Origin: Limnochordia bacterium
GTDB lineage: Bacteria > Bacillota > Limnochordia > Darwinibacteriales > DTU012
Assembly (NCBI GenBank): GCA_007116995.1
Contig: SKHL01000243.1
Coordinates: 1-9,100, forward strand
Direction of reading: 5' to 3'
DNA: 9,100 nt
Shown one piece after another: positions 1 to 4,794 of this stretch. Below the pieces are notes generated by a model that had not been told where the DNA came from, did no database searches, and was given only the letters and a program-made list of their open reading frames with translations. The position numbers and the translations under genes are program-made. Position 1 is the first letter of the stretch. Each line of letters opens with the position of its first letter.

Positions 1-241
1 CTGTCCGCTTATATTTTACCTTAGAATTAAAGGGAGGATCCAAATAGACTAGCTTTACCTTTTCTCGATACTGCTCAATTAAGTAGGGCAAAACATGGAG
101 ATTGTCACCAAAAAAAATAGAATTCTCACTGGGATCCAACCCATATTGTTCAATCGGTATAGCCGGGTAGACAGGAAGGCTAGTAGTACTTCTTTTATGA
201 GTCCATTGTAGTGTTGGCAACTTGTGTCTCTTATCCCCCAC
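1..241 (-). CDS. Site-specific DNA methyltransferase, N-terminal fragment (cut by left edge)
   Basis: Reading the minus strand from a GTG at 241 gives an open frame of 80 codons running off the left edge. It contains LPTLQW near residues 8-13, then FFGDNLHVLPYL (about 43-54) and LVYLDPPFNSK (about 63-73). The GDN-x-x-VL block followed by DPPF-N is the usual N-terminal half of beta-type N6-adenine/N4-cytosine methyltransferases, where the catalytic DPPY/F motif IV precedes the SAM-binding motif I. The SAM motif and target recognition region would be outside the window. The GTG start is chosen because AGAGGAG lies 11 bases upstream and an in-frame TAA lies 10 codons before it. In this family it would methylate DNA as a type I/III-like or orphan enzyme; whether a nuclease partner exists cannot be seen. 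The family call is fairly firm; the specificity is unknown. Confidence 0.8.
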   Translation of the reverse strand, partial: MGDKRHKLPTLQWTHKRSTTSLPVYPAIPIEQYGLDPSENSIFFGDNLHVLPYLIEQYREKVKLVYLDPPFNSKVKYKRT

Positions 242-252
242 GAAATGATCAG

Positions 253-259
253 CTCCTCT
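253..259 (-). promoter_or_regulatory. Ribosome binding site of the methyltransferase
   Basis: On the minus strand AGAGGAG, continuing into CTGATC, matches much of the extended anti-16S consensus AAGGAGGTGATC. It is followed 11 bases later by GTG. It decides the GTG start at 241, since no ATG is available in that frame between this site and the DPPF motif. Confidence 0.55.
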
Positions 260-400
260 TAAAAACAGTTGTTACTGGTATACTATTCGGCCTTGTCTAG
301 GCATACTGTTAGCCTTCGTCAGATTGGAACTTATTCCTGCCTCTTGATGGGTATGACCGAGAAAATCGATGCTATCTGTATGCTGTGCCTATGCAATAAA

Positions 401-441
401 ATAGTCTTGTCACCATGGTGTTTCCATGTTAACAAGACTAT
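401..441 (-). terminator. Hairpin downstream of the 513-914 gene, possible terminator
   Basis: Perfect 10-base arms at 401-410 and 432-441 enclose a second 5-base stem (414-418 with 424-428) closed by a 5-base loop. A 3x3 internal bulge separates the two stems. On the minus strand the hairpin sits about 70 bases after the 513 stop and is followed by TTTTATTG, a short and imperfect T-rich tail. It may end transcription of the unknown gene before the methyltransferase. The weak T tract and lack of GC at the stem base keep this tentative; an RNA-processing or protein-binding element is also possible. Confidence 0.4.
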
Positions 442-512
442 GTAACCATATTCAAGTCTGAATCTTCCACCATCTACTAAATCCTCCTAATAAAGAGATG
501 CAGAAATCGGTG

Positions 513-914
513 CTATGATGCCATCCGCTCTACCATCTGTAGGCTTTTGCGCACCCAGCGTAGGAACTCTACACTTGCACTCTTTTCAATTTTTACTTGC
601 CAGCGTCCTTGCATCAGTGATAAACAGGGTGACTCCTGTGAACAAGGTGTCCATCCAAACAAAACCTTTCCTCGAGGAGAGACCATAATTCCAACGATTA
701 AATCCTCTGACTGCTGGGTATATCGGGTGATTAACGCTTCGGTAATTCCATCAGTGAAGTCAGATCCTTCTTCCCATAAAAACTGGACTTTATGAGATGA
801 GCCCGCTTGATTCGTTTGTAGAATGATCAAGGGGTTACCGTCGTCTTTATCCACCATGAACAACTGATAGATATGATTAGCTACTGTCCACTCACTAATT
901 AAGCTCTTTTTCAC
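513..914 (-). CDS. Hypothetical protein, 133 residues, soluble
   Basis: I do not recognise this family. The protein begins MKKSLISEW, has no signal peptide or membrane segment, and reads as a compact mixed alpha/beta domain with alternating hydrophobic strands (for example NPLIILQTN, about 27-35, and DLIVGIMVSPRGKVLFGW, about 71-88). It ends in a basic amphipathic helix rich in Arg and Lys (FLRWVRKSLQMVERM). The only two cysteines, in TPCSQESPC (about 89-97), are four residues apart and could bind a metal or form a disulfide. The start is GTG, supported by AAGGGAG nine bases upstream. A strong promoter lies about 110 bases upstream, so the gene is probably its own transcription unit, perhaps ended by the 401-441 hairpin. 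The nearest partner on the same strand is the methyltransferase, but no functional link can be shown. Confidence 0.75.
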   Translation of the reverse strand: MKKSLISEWTVANHIYQLFMVDKDDGNPLIILQTNQAGSSHKVQFLWEEGSDFTDGITEALITRYTQQSEDLIVGIMVSPRGKVLFGWTPCSQESPCLSLMQGRWQVKIEKSASVEFLRWVRKSLQMVERMAS

Positions 915-923
915 GGTATATTG

Positions 924-930
924 CTCCCTT
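924..930 (-). promoter_or_regulatory. Ribosome binding site of the 133-residue protein
   Basis: AAGGGAG on the minus strand lies nine bases before the GTG at 914. Its upstream edge touches one arm of a small inverted repeat (929-934 TTCTCT with 943-948 AGAGAA, 8-base loop). Folding of the leader could therefore partly mask this site. Confidence 0.6.
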
Positions 931-971
931 CTCTTGTCGACTAGAGAAACAAAACCCTGAAGCTTGCGATC

Positions 972-981
972 TCACCTCCTG
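972..981 (-). promoter_or_regulatory. Orphan Shine-Dalgarno-like motif in the leader
   Basis: The minus strand reads AGGAGGTGAG, continuing ATC, an almost perfect anti-16S match. No ATG, GTG or TTG follows at 5-12 bases. It lies between the promoter and the real start at 914, so it is transcribed. It may be a ribosome standby site, the relic of an older start or an unusual ATC start of a nine-codon leader; chance is not excluded. Confidence 0.35.
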
Positions 982-1020
982 CTAATAGTGGTCTCTAACA
1001 TACTATGCTATTTTTCTAAA

Positions 1021-1049
1021 ATATTACCATACTAGTGGTGAATTGTCAA
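1021..1049 (-). promoter_or_regulatory. Sigma-A type promoter for the 513-914 gene
   Basis: On the minus strand there is a perfect -35 TTGACA (1044-1049), a 17-base spacer, and -10 TAATAT (1021-1026) preceded by TGG, giving an extended -10. Transcription would start near 1012-1015 and leave a leader of about 100 bases before the GTG at 914. Directly upstream of the -35, 1051-1057 GGCGAAA pairs with 1087-1093 TTTCGCC, a position suited to a regulator site. This is the best promoter match in the window. Confidence 0.75.
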
Positions 1050-1050
1050 T

Positions 1051-1096
1051 GGCGAAACAAGCCAGCTAGGCAGGGTATTTATGCCATTTCGCCTAG
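1051..1096. repeat. Nested inverted repeats just upstream of the promoter
   Basis: GGCGAAA (1051-1057) is complementary to TTTCGCC (1087-1093). CTAGGC (1066-1071) is complementary to GCCTAG (1091-1096), and GGCA (1069-1072) to TGCC (1082-1085). The first two pairings exclude each other, so the segment could form alternative structures or be an operator region. No known regulator site is recognised. Confidence 0.35.
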
Positions 1097-1179
1097 TAAG
1101 ATGCAATACCTAGCCTTTCATAGATTTTCTTGGCCAAATATTAACTACGGATAAATTCATTAATTATCCTAGACAGTAA

Positions 1180-1272
1180 TTATGTCATCCATAACCAATT
1201 TTCTTCAGAGGCGCGTTTAACTCGGCTCGCATCACAGAAAAGCAAATAATCTTCTTCGTTCCATATACGCAC
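1180..1272 (-). CDS. Possible 30-residue mini-protein or gene remnant
   Basis: From a GTG at 1272 the minus strand reads 30 codons to TAA. The peptide begins VRIWNEEDYLLF, continues CDASRVKRASEE and ends NWLWMT, a composition more like a folded protein than random AT-rich DNA. The only ribosome-binding signal is a weak GGGG five bases before the GTG, itself inside the 1274-1303 hairpin. The same frame stays protein-like on both sides, with LSLGVS before the GTG and YLAKKIYERLGIASY after two stops. A decayed larger gene is therefore an equal or better reading. No family is recognised. Confidence 0.25.
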   Translation of the reverse strand: MRIWNEEDYLLFCDASRVKRASEENWLWMT

Positions 1273-1273
1273 A

Positions 1274-1303
1274 GAAACCCCGAGAGATAACTCTCAGAGT
1301 TTC
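1274..1303 (-). other. Hairpin after the LysM gene
   Basis: GAAAC (1274-1278) pairs with GTTTC (1299-1303), and GAGAG (1282-1286) pairs with CTCTC (1291-1295) around an ATAA loop, with a 3x3 internal bulge between them. It lies about 50 bases past the LysM gene stop, where a terminator could be. On the minus strand no T run follows, so I call only the structure. Its 3' arm carries the GGGG that would serve the possible mini-gene. Confidence 0.4.
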
Positions 1304-1352
1304 CTATGTATTACGGAGGAATCTATTATCCTGCCACAAAGCTAAGCCAACC

Positions 1353-2024
1353 CTAGAGTCCTGTTAATTCAGGAATAATGAGAATAGATCCAATGGGTAT
1401 CCGTTTCGGATCACTTATATTGTTTATTTCAACGATTCGATTTATAAACGTTGATGTTGGAGGATCTTGAAATCGTTTGGCCATGGACCATATGGAGTCA
1501 CCCGGTTGAACAATTAACATAGACTGTCCAAATCGCTCTATAACCTGTGGTTCCGGTGGCGTCAGTTTATCTGCCACCATAGTTAAACGAGCACCTAAAT
1601 CATCTTGACTCTGGGCTACTAACATCTCTAACCCTTTCAAAATCGGCTCTAAACTGCTCGGAGCCTCTCCGTAAACTTTGGTGTCAACTCGCAACTCACT
1701 AATAATCTGCTCTACGCTAGCAAGACTCTGTTCGACTCTCTCCTCCAAACTGACCAGGCGCATATCCACCCCTTGCTCCAAACTAACAAGCCGTTGATCC
1801 ACAGTCTGTTCAAGGCCAAACACTCGTTGATCCATCGTGCTAACATCCTCTGCCAAGGCAGAAACAGCAGCCGGTGTTTGATTATCCGCGTTAAAATCTA
1901 TATTATGTAGATACCATACAAGGTAACTATTAACTCCTATACAGATAACGGCTAATAAAATTGATACTGTTATGGCTACCATCGTTAGTTTATGTGAATT
2001 TGGCCCTGTCTGTTGTGTACTCAT
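1353..2024 (-). CDS. Membrane-anchored coiled-coil protein with C-terminal LysM domain
   Basis: The 223-residue protein has three parts. Residues 1-12 are a short polar cytoplasmic tail and about 13-39 a single hydrophobic membrane segment (signal anchor). Residues 65-108 form four consecutive 11-residue repeats with hydrophobic residues at positions 4, 7 and 11, a hendecad coiled coil. Residues 169-219 are a LysM domain with VQPGDSIWSMAKRF, the INNISDP turn and closing ILIIPEL. LysM binds N-acetylglucosamine-containing peptidoglycan or chitin, so the protein probably spans from the membrane into the wall as a trimeric or dimeric rod. No hydrolase domain is present, so a tethering, scaffolding or spore/septum role is inferred rather than enzymatic activity. 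The start is ATG with GGGGGTGA eight bases upstream. It is divergent from the esterase gene and appears to be a single-gene unit. Confidence 0.85.
   Translation of the reverse strand: MSTQQTGPNSHKLTMVAITVSILLAVICIGVNSYLVWYLHNIDFNADNQTPAAVSALAEDVSTMDQRVFGLEQTVDQRLVSLEQGVDMRLVSLEERVEQSLASVEQIISELRVDTKVYGEAPSSLEPILKGLEMLVAQSQDDLGARLTMVADKLTPPEPQVIERFGQSMLIVQPGDSIWSMAKRFQDPPTSTFINRIVEINNISDPKRIPIGSILIIPELTGL
1701..1832 (-). repeat. Four tandem 33-base (11-residue) coiled-coil repeats
   Basis: Codons 65-108 of the LysM protein encode four in-register units: DQRVFGLEQTV, DQRLVSLEQGV, DMRLVSLEERV and EQSLASVEQII. Units two and three are nearly identical, which points to duplication of a 33-base unit. 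The 3-4-4 spacing of hydrophobic residues is that of a hendecad, which favours a slightly right-handed or straight coiled coil. Confidence 0.8.
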
Positions 2025-2188
2025 TCATCTTCACCCCCAACCTAGTATTTTTTTGTACATTCTATCACTTCGCCGTAAGGATATCTTTTCCTTTTTCCAT
2101 CGCCTCCGTATTCTTGATTACGAAACTCTGTCTATTCCTTTAGGATTTCTTCAATAGCAGCTAATTTAATATCACCAAACTCGGCAGG

Positions 2189-2197
2189 ATTATCCCA
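2189..2197 (-). promoter_or_regulatory. Possible extended -10 for the LysM gene
   Basis: The minus strand reads TGGGATAAT: a TG-n motif next to GATAAT, five of six matches to the -10 consensus. No good -35 is found 16-18 bases upstream. A perfect TTGACA exists at 2229-2234 but is 34 bases away, too far to pair. Transcription from here would give a leader of about 160 bases. Confidence 0.3.
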
Positions 2198-2222
2198 AGT
2201 CTATCAGGAATAGAACTAAGAG

Positions 2223-2228
2223 TATAAA
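2223..2228 (+). promoter_or_regulatory. Possible -10 element for the hydrolase gene
   Basis: TATAAA, five of six to consensus, lies about 65 bases before the ATG at 2294. The best -35, CTATCA at 2201-2206 with a 16-base spacer, matches only three of six. The call rests on the -10 and on its position in the divergent gap. Confidence 0.25.
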
Positions 2229-2275
2229 TGTCAAGACCGGTGTCCAATGATTGCATCGGCCCATAGTTAGTTAAG

Positions 2276-2283
2276 AAGGGGGA
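2276..2283 (+). promoter_or_regulatory. Ribosome binding site of the alpha/beta hydrolase
   Basis: AAGGGGGA lies 10 bases before the ATG at 2294. It supports that start; no other in-frame start is nearby. Confidence 0.6.
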
Positions 2284-2293
2284 TATTCAAGTT

Positions 2294-3040
2294 ATGACAG
2301 ACCCTAAAGCAGGCTACTTTCTAACCGGAAATCGAAATCTAGGCTGTTTATTATTACATGGCTTCACTAGCACACCTGCTGAACTTAGACCCTTAGCTGA
2401 TTCTCTTCATCAAATGGGTTATAGTGTGTATTGTCCATTATTAGCGGGGCATGGTCGGAGTTCGGCCGCCCTATTTGGTATTCGTTACCAGGACTGGCTA
2501 AAAACCGCTGATTCCGGATATGCCAGACTAAAGGATGAATGTAGCCAGGTAATAGTTTTAGGCCATTCCATGGGCGGTCTCCTAGCCCTACATCTAGCAT
2601 ACCAATATCAACTAGATGGGTTAGTACTGTTAGCGGCTGCATTAGAACCTACTAACTGGTGGTTAAAGTATGCTAAGTTCTTCCAATACATTGTGCCCTA
2701 TGGCTCCTGGAAACGGAAAGAAAGACCGCCCCATCAACAACAGTACTTACTCGGCTATGATCGCTATCCCATCAGTAGTGTAAATCAATTATACCAGCTC
2801 ATCAAAGCGACAGAAGATATTCTGCCCGAGATAGAGGTTGCCACTTTAATTACACAAGGTACCCGAGATAAAACTGTGCGCCCTACTAGTGTCGAACGGA
2901 TCTCAAATCAGATTCGCTCAAAACAGAAAGAAATCTTCTGGCTAGAGGATACTGGGCATAATCTGACTGTCGCCGATAACAATATAGTGCTCTTTGCGAA
3001 AATCCATGAATTCATCTCAGCTTTAGAACAGAGCTCTTAG
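2294..3040 (+). CDS. Alpha/beta hydrolase, Est30-like carboxylesterase / monoacylglycerol lipase type
   Basis: The 248-residue protein has the full alpha/beta hydrolase catalytic set. These are the oxyanion-hole motif LHGFTSTP (about 21-28), the GHSMGG nucleophile elbow with Ser92, the acidic residue in TQGTRDKTV (Asp192), and the catalytic His in DTGHNLT (His222). The length and the order HGF-T-x-x-P, PLLAGHG and GHSMGG match the Bacillus/Geobacillus Est30 carboxylesterase group, which hydrolyses short to medium acyl esters or monoacylglycerols in the cytosol. No signal peptide or membrane segment is seen. The residues between about 120 and 165, rich in Trp, Tyr and Lys, form the variable cap that would set substrate choice. 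Its 3' end overlaps the convergent kinase gene by four bases with no terminator between them. The family is sure; the exact substrate is unknown. Confidence 0.9.
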   Translation: MTDPKAGYFLTGNRNLGCLLLHGFTSTPAELRPLADSLHQMGYSVYCPLLAGHGRSSAALFGIRYQDWLKTADSGYARLKDECSQVIVLGHSMGGLLALHLAYQYQLDGLVLLAAALEPTNWWLKYAKFFQYIVPYGSWKRKERPPHQQQYLLGYDRYPISSVNQLYQLIKATEDILPEIEVATLITQGTRDKTVRPTSVERISNQIRSKQKEIFWLEDTGHNLTVADNNIVLFAKIHEFISALEQSS

Positions 3041-4137
3041 CGAATGACGCGAGCACTCGCACCAGCAATTAAGCGCTGAACTTCCTTTAAGCTAGCCATC
3101 GATGTATCCCCTGGAGTTGTCATGGCTAATGCCCCATGAGCAGCTCCGTAATTCACAGCCTCACTAGGATCTCCTGATGTCATTAGTCCGTAGATTAGTC
3201 CAGAAGCAAAGCTATCTCCTCCACCAACCCGGTCCATAATCTCCAGATTTTCTCGCATCGTGGCTGTATGGAAGTCTCCATCAGCCCAGCAAATAGCTCC
3301 CCAATCATTGATAGTCGCCGTTTTTACTGTGCGTAACGTAGTAGCAATGACCTTAAAATTAGGGAATGTCTTAACCGCTTCTTTAATCATTTCCTTATAC
3401 CCATCAATATTTAGTTTTTTCAAATTCTCATCGTTTCCTGCCACTTCCAAACCGAGACAAGCCGTAAAGTCCTCTTCATTCCCGATCATAACATCGATGT
3501 ACTTAGCTAACTCTCGATTCACCTCTCGGGCCTTATCTTGACCCCCTATGTAATTCCATAGGGATGGACGATAATTTAAGTCATAGGAAACCACAGTACC
3601 ATATTTCTTCGCTACTTGGACAGCTTCTAACACAACATCTGGGGTAGTTTCACTTAATGCTGCAAAGATACCACCAGTATGAAACCAACGAGCCCCAAGG
3701 GTACCAAAGATATGTTCCCAATCAATGTCGCCTTTTTTCAGTTGAGACGCTGCAGTGTTGGCACGATCCGGTACACCAAGGGCACCGCGAATTCCATACC
3801 CTCGCTCTGTAAAGTTTAAGCCATTGCGGACAGCCCGGCCTATGCCGTCATAGGGCATCCATTTAACAAAGGAGGGATCGACTCCTCCCTGAAGGATGAA
3901 GTCTTCAATTAGTAATCCCACATCATTATCAGCTAGGGCCGTAACTACAGCTACATCCATTCCAAAACACTTGCGAAGACCCCGTGTTACATTATATTCT
4001 CCTCCGCCTTCCCAAGCCTGGAATTGCCGGGCATTCTTAACCCGAGTTTCACCGGGATCAAGCCGGAGCATTATCTCTCCTAGCGACACACAATCATATC
4101 GGCACTGATCCTTTACCTTAACCGCTAAATAACTCAT
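3037..4137 (-). CDS. kdgK: PfkB-family sugar kinase, probable 2-keto-3-deoxygluconate kinase
   Basis: From the chosen start the protein has 366 residues. Ribokinase-family marks are the N-terminal VSLGEIMLRLDPGE strand (about 17-30), the substrate-binding GGGEYNV block (about 44-50, where most members have GGAxxN), DLNYRPSLW (about 186-194), GNEEDF (219-224) and DRVGGGDSFASG (302-313) with the catalytic base Asp308. DLNYRP with LW is typical of 2-keto-3-deoxygluconate kinases, which make KDPG in uronate, pectin and gluconate breakdown. At 366 residues it is longer than the usual 310-340. No aldolase or uronate gene is visible nearby, so substrate choice is inference, and other ketose or deoxy-sugar acids are possible. 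The ATG at 4137 is preferred over the ATG at 4158: AAAGGAG lies 10 bases before it, inside the extra seven codons. Confidence 0.82.
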   Translation of the reverse strand: MSYLAVKVKDQCRYDCVSLGEIMLRLDPGETRVKNARQFQAWEGGGEYNVTRGLRKCFGMDVAVVTALADNDVGLLIEDFILQGGVDPSFVKWMPYDGIGRAVRNGLNFTERGYGIRGALGVPDRANTAASQLKKGDIDWEHIFGTLGARWFHTGGIFAALSETTPDVVLEAVQVAKKYGTVVSYDLNYRPSLWNYIGGQDKAREVNRELAKYIDVMIGNEEDFTACLGLEVAGNDENLKKLNIDGYKEMIKEAVKTFPNFKVIATTLRTVKTATINDWGAICWADGDFHTATMRENLEIMDRVGGGDSFASGLIYGLMTSGDPSEAVNYGAAHGALAMTTPGDTSMASLKEVQRLIAGASARVIR

Positions 4138-4147
4138 CGCAAAATAA

Positions 4148-4154
4148 CTCCTTT
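4148..4154 (-). promoter_or_regulatory. Ribosome binding site that fixes the kinase start
   Basis: AAAGGAG on the minus strand is followed by a 10-base spacer and ATG at 4137. The longer ORF start at 4158 has no comparable site upstream and would place this motif inside the coding region. The shorter start is therefore chosen. Confidence 0.75.
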
Positions 4155-4364
4155 CCATTTTTACATTAACCCTTTACAAAAATTTAGCCGTAACCAATTA
4201 ATGTATATATATGAGTTTTATCTTACATAGTATATTTCTCCAAACCCAAAATAAACCCTGTCTCAATTCTACAGTTTTCTTAGAAATAGACGTCATAATC
4301 GAAACTACCTTCTACCTATAATCCGACCCAAGTGGGCGATCTCACAATTCAGTAAAAATGACAC

Positions 4365-4694
4365 CTACTGAAAGAAAGTGCCATTAGTGTTTTCTGGATT
4401 AGGGATAGATCTCCGATTCAGTTGACTCTGTTGATCCATCCTACGCACCTGGTTGCCTAGCATCTGTACTTTCATCGTAAGATCCCTGCGCTGCGCCTCT
4501 GAAAAGCCAGGTTCTTGCGCAACCTCAGCCAAAAAACGCATTTCCTTCAGCTTCACTTCTATTTTATCTAACACTGCAATTCGATTTCGTACCCACTCTA
4601 ATTTCTGTTGTAACTCAGATACAGGGGGTATTTGATTACCCAATGTGATCACCACCGACTGATTGTGGCCTACATGGAGGTCTATAGAACCCAT
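4365..4694 (-). CDS. Hypothetical 109-residue coiled-coil protein
   Basis: I do not recognise this family. The first 20 residues (MGSIDLHVGHNQSVVITLGN) look like a short beta hairpin. Residues about 25-92 are two long charged helices (KLEWVRNRIAVLDKIEVKLKE, then about 66-90, AQRRDLTMKVQMLGNQVRRMD) around a PGFSE turn, likely an antiparallel helical hairpin. The tail is polar and probably flexible, ending in Phe-Phe-Gln. There is no membrane segment, cysteine or enzyme motif. This suggests a structural or adaptor protein, similar in plan to small flagellar or secretion chaperones, but no such gene is adjacent. The start is ATG with AGGGG only four bases upstream, close to the minimum, so a different start is possible. 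It follows the transporter by 100 bases on the same strand. Confidence 0.65.
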   Translation of the reverse strand: MGSIDLHVGHNQSVVITLGNQIPPVSELQQKLEWVRNRIAVLDKIEVKLKEMRFLAEVAQEPGFSEAQRRDLTMKVQMLGNQVRRMDQQSQLNRRSIPNPENTNGTFFQ

Positions 4695-4794
4695 GTAACC
4701 CCTATATTCTACTCATCGGCATACGGCATTAATGCTTTAACGCAACAAAACCTGTGCCGTTGCTAAACGTCACTTCTGGCCAAGTGGTCATAAG

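Larger units (their letters stand above)
242..512. other. Intergenic stretch between methyltransferase and unknown gene
   Basis: The stretch holds the methyltransferase ribosome binding site and the 401-441 hairpin. I see no consensus promoter for the methyltransferase. A 38-codon minus-strand open stretch lies in frame with the methyltransferase but is separated from it by a TAA at about 272-274. It has no ribosome binding site of its own and is not called as a gene. Confidence 0.5.
915..1352. other. 438-base gene-poor region between the unknown and LysM genes
   Basis: From right to left it holds the hairpin 1274-1303, the possible mini-gene 1180-1272, a protein-like but stop-interrupted minus-strand frame extending to about 1093, the nested inverted repeats 1051-1096, the promoter 1021-1049, the orphan Shine-Dalgarno motif 972-981 and the ribosome binding site at 924-930. 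I see no RNA gene fold that I can name and no mobile-element ends. Confidence 0.5.

Noticed and set aside
274..388. 38-codon minus-strand open stretch in frame ahead of the methyltransferase
   Set aside because: A TAA separates it from the methyltransferase frame, and the GTG at 241 has a good ribosome site with the LPTLQW block just after it. No evidence that the stretch is translated.
547..795. Plus-strand open frame of 82 codons
   Set aside because: It lies opposite the 133-residue gene, has no ribosome site, and its translation shows no domain; an antisense shadow.
2065..2100. 11-codon minus-strand mini-ORF (MEKGKDILTAK) with GGAGG upstream
   Set aside because: GGAGG is only two bases from the ATG, too close for normal initiation, and the peptide is too short to judge. 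A leader peptide is possible but unsupported.
1961..2157. Two overlapping plus-strand open frames rich in Phe and Leu
   Set aside because: They overlap the start of the LysM gene on the other strand and arise from its membrane-segment codons and the AT-rich gap; no ribosome site supports them.
2144..2207. Minus-strand open tail reading DNPAEFGDIKLAAIEEILKE before a stop, upstream of the LysM gene
   Set aside because: It looks protein-like but has an in-frame stop a few codons earlier, no start codon and no ribosome site. Too short to call; at most a relic.
4138..4364. AT-rich gap upstream of the kinase examined for a promoter
   Set aside because: Several TATA-like runs exist but none pairs with a -35 at 16-18 bases, so no promoter is called.
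4350..4370. CAGTA/TACTG inverted repeat at the end of the 109-residue gene
   Set aside because: Only five base pairs, includes the stop codon, and has no clear T tract after it on the minus strand; not a convincing terminator.
4726..4735. Perfect 10-base palindrome GCATTAATGC before the 109-residue gene
   Set aside because: Short and AT-centred, no promoter elements fit around it, and it lacks a T run to act as a terminator. Likely chance.
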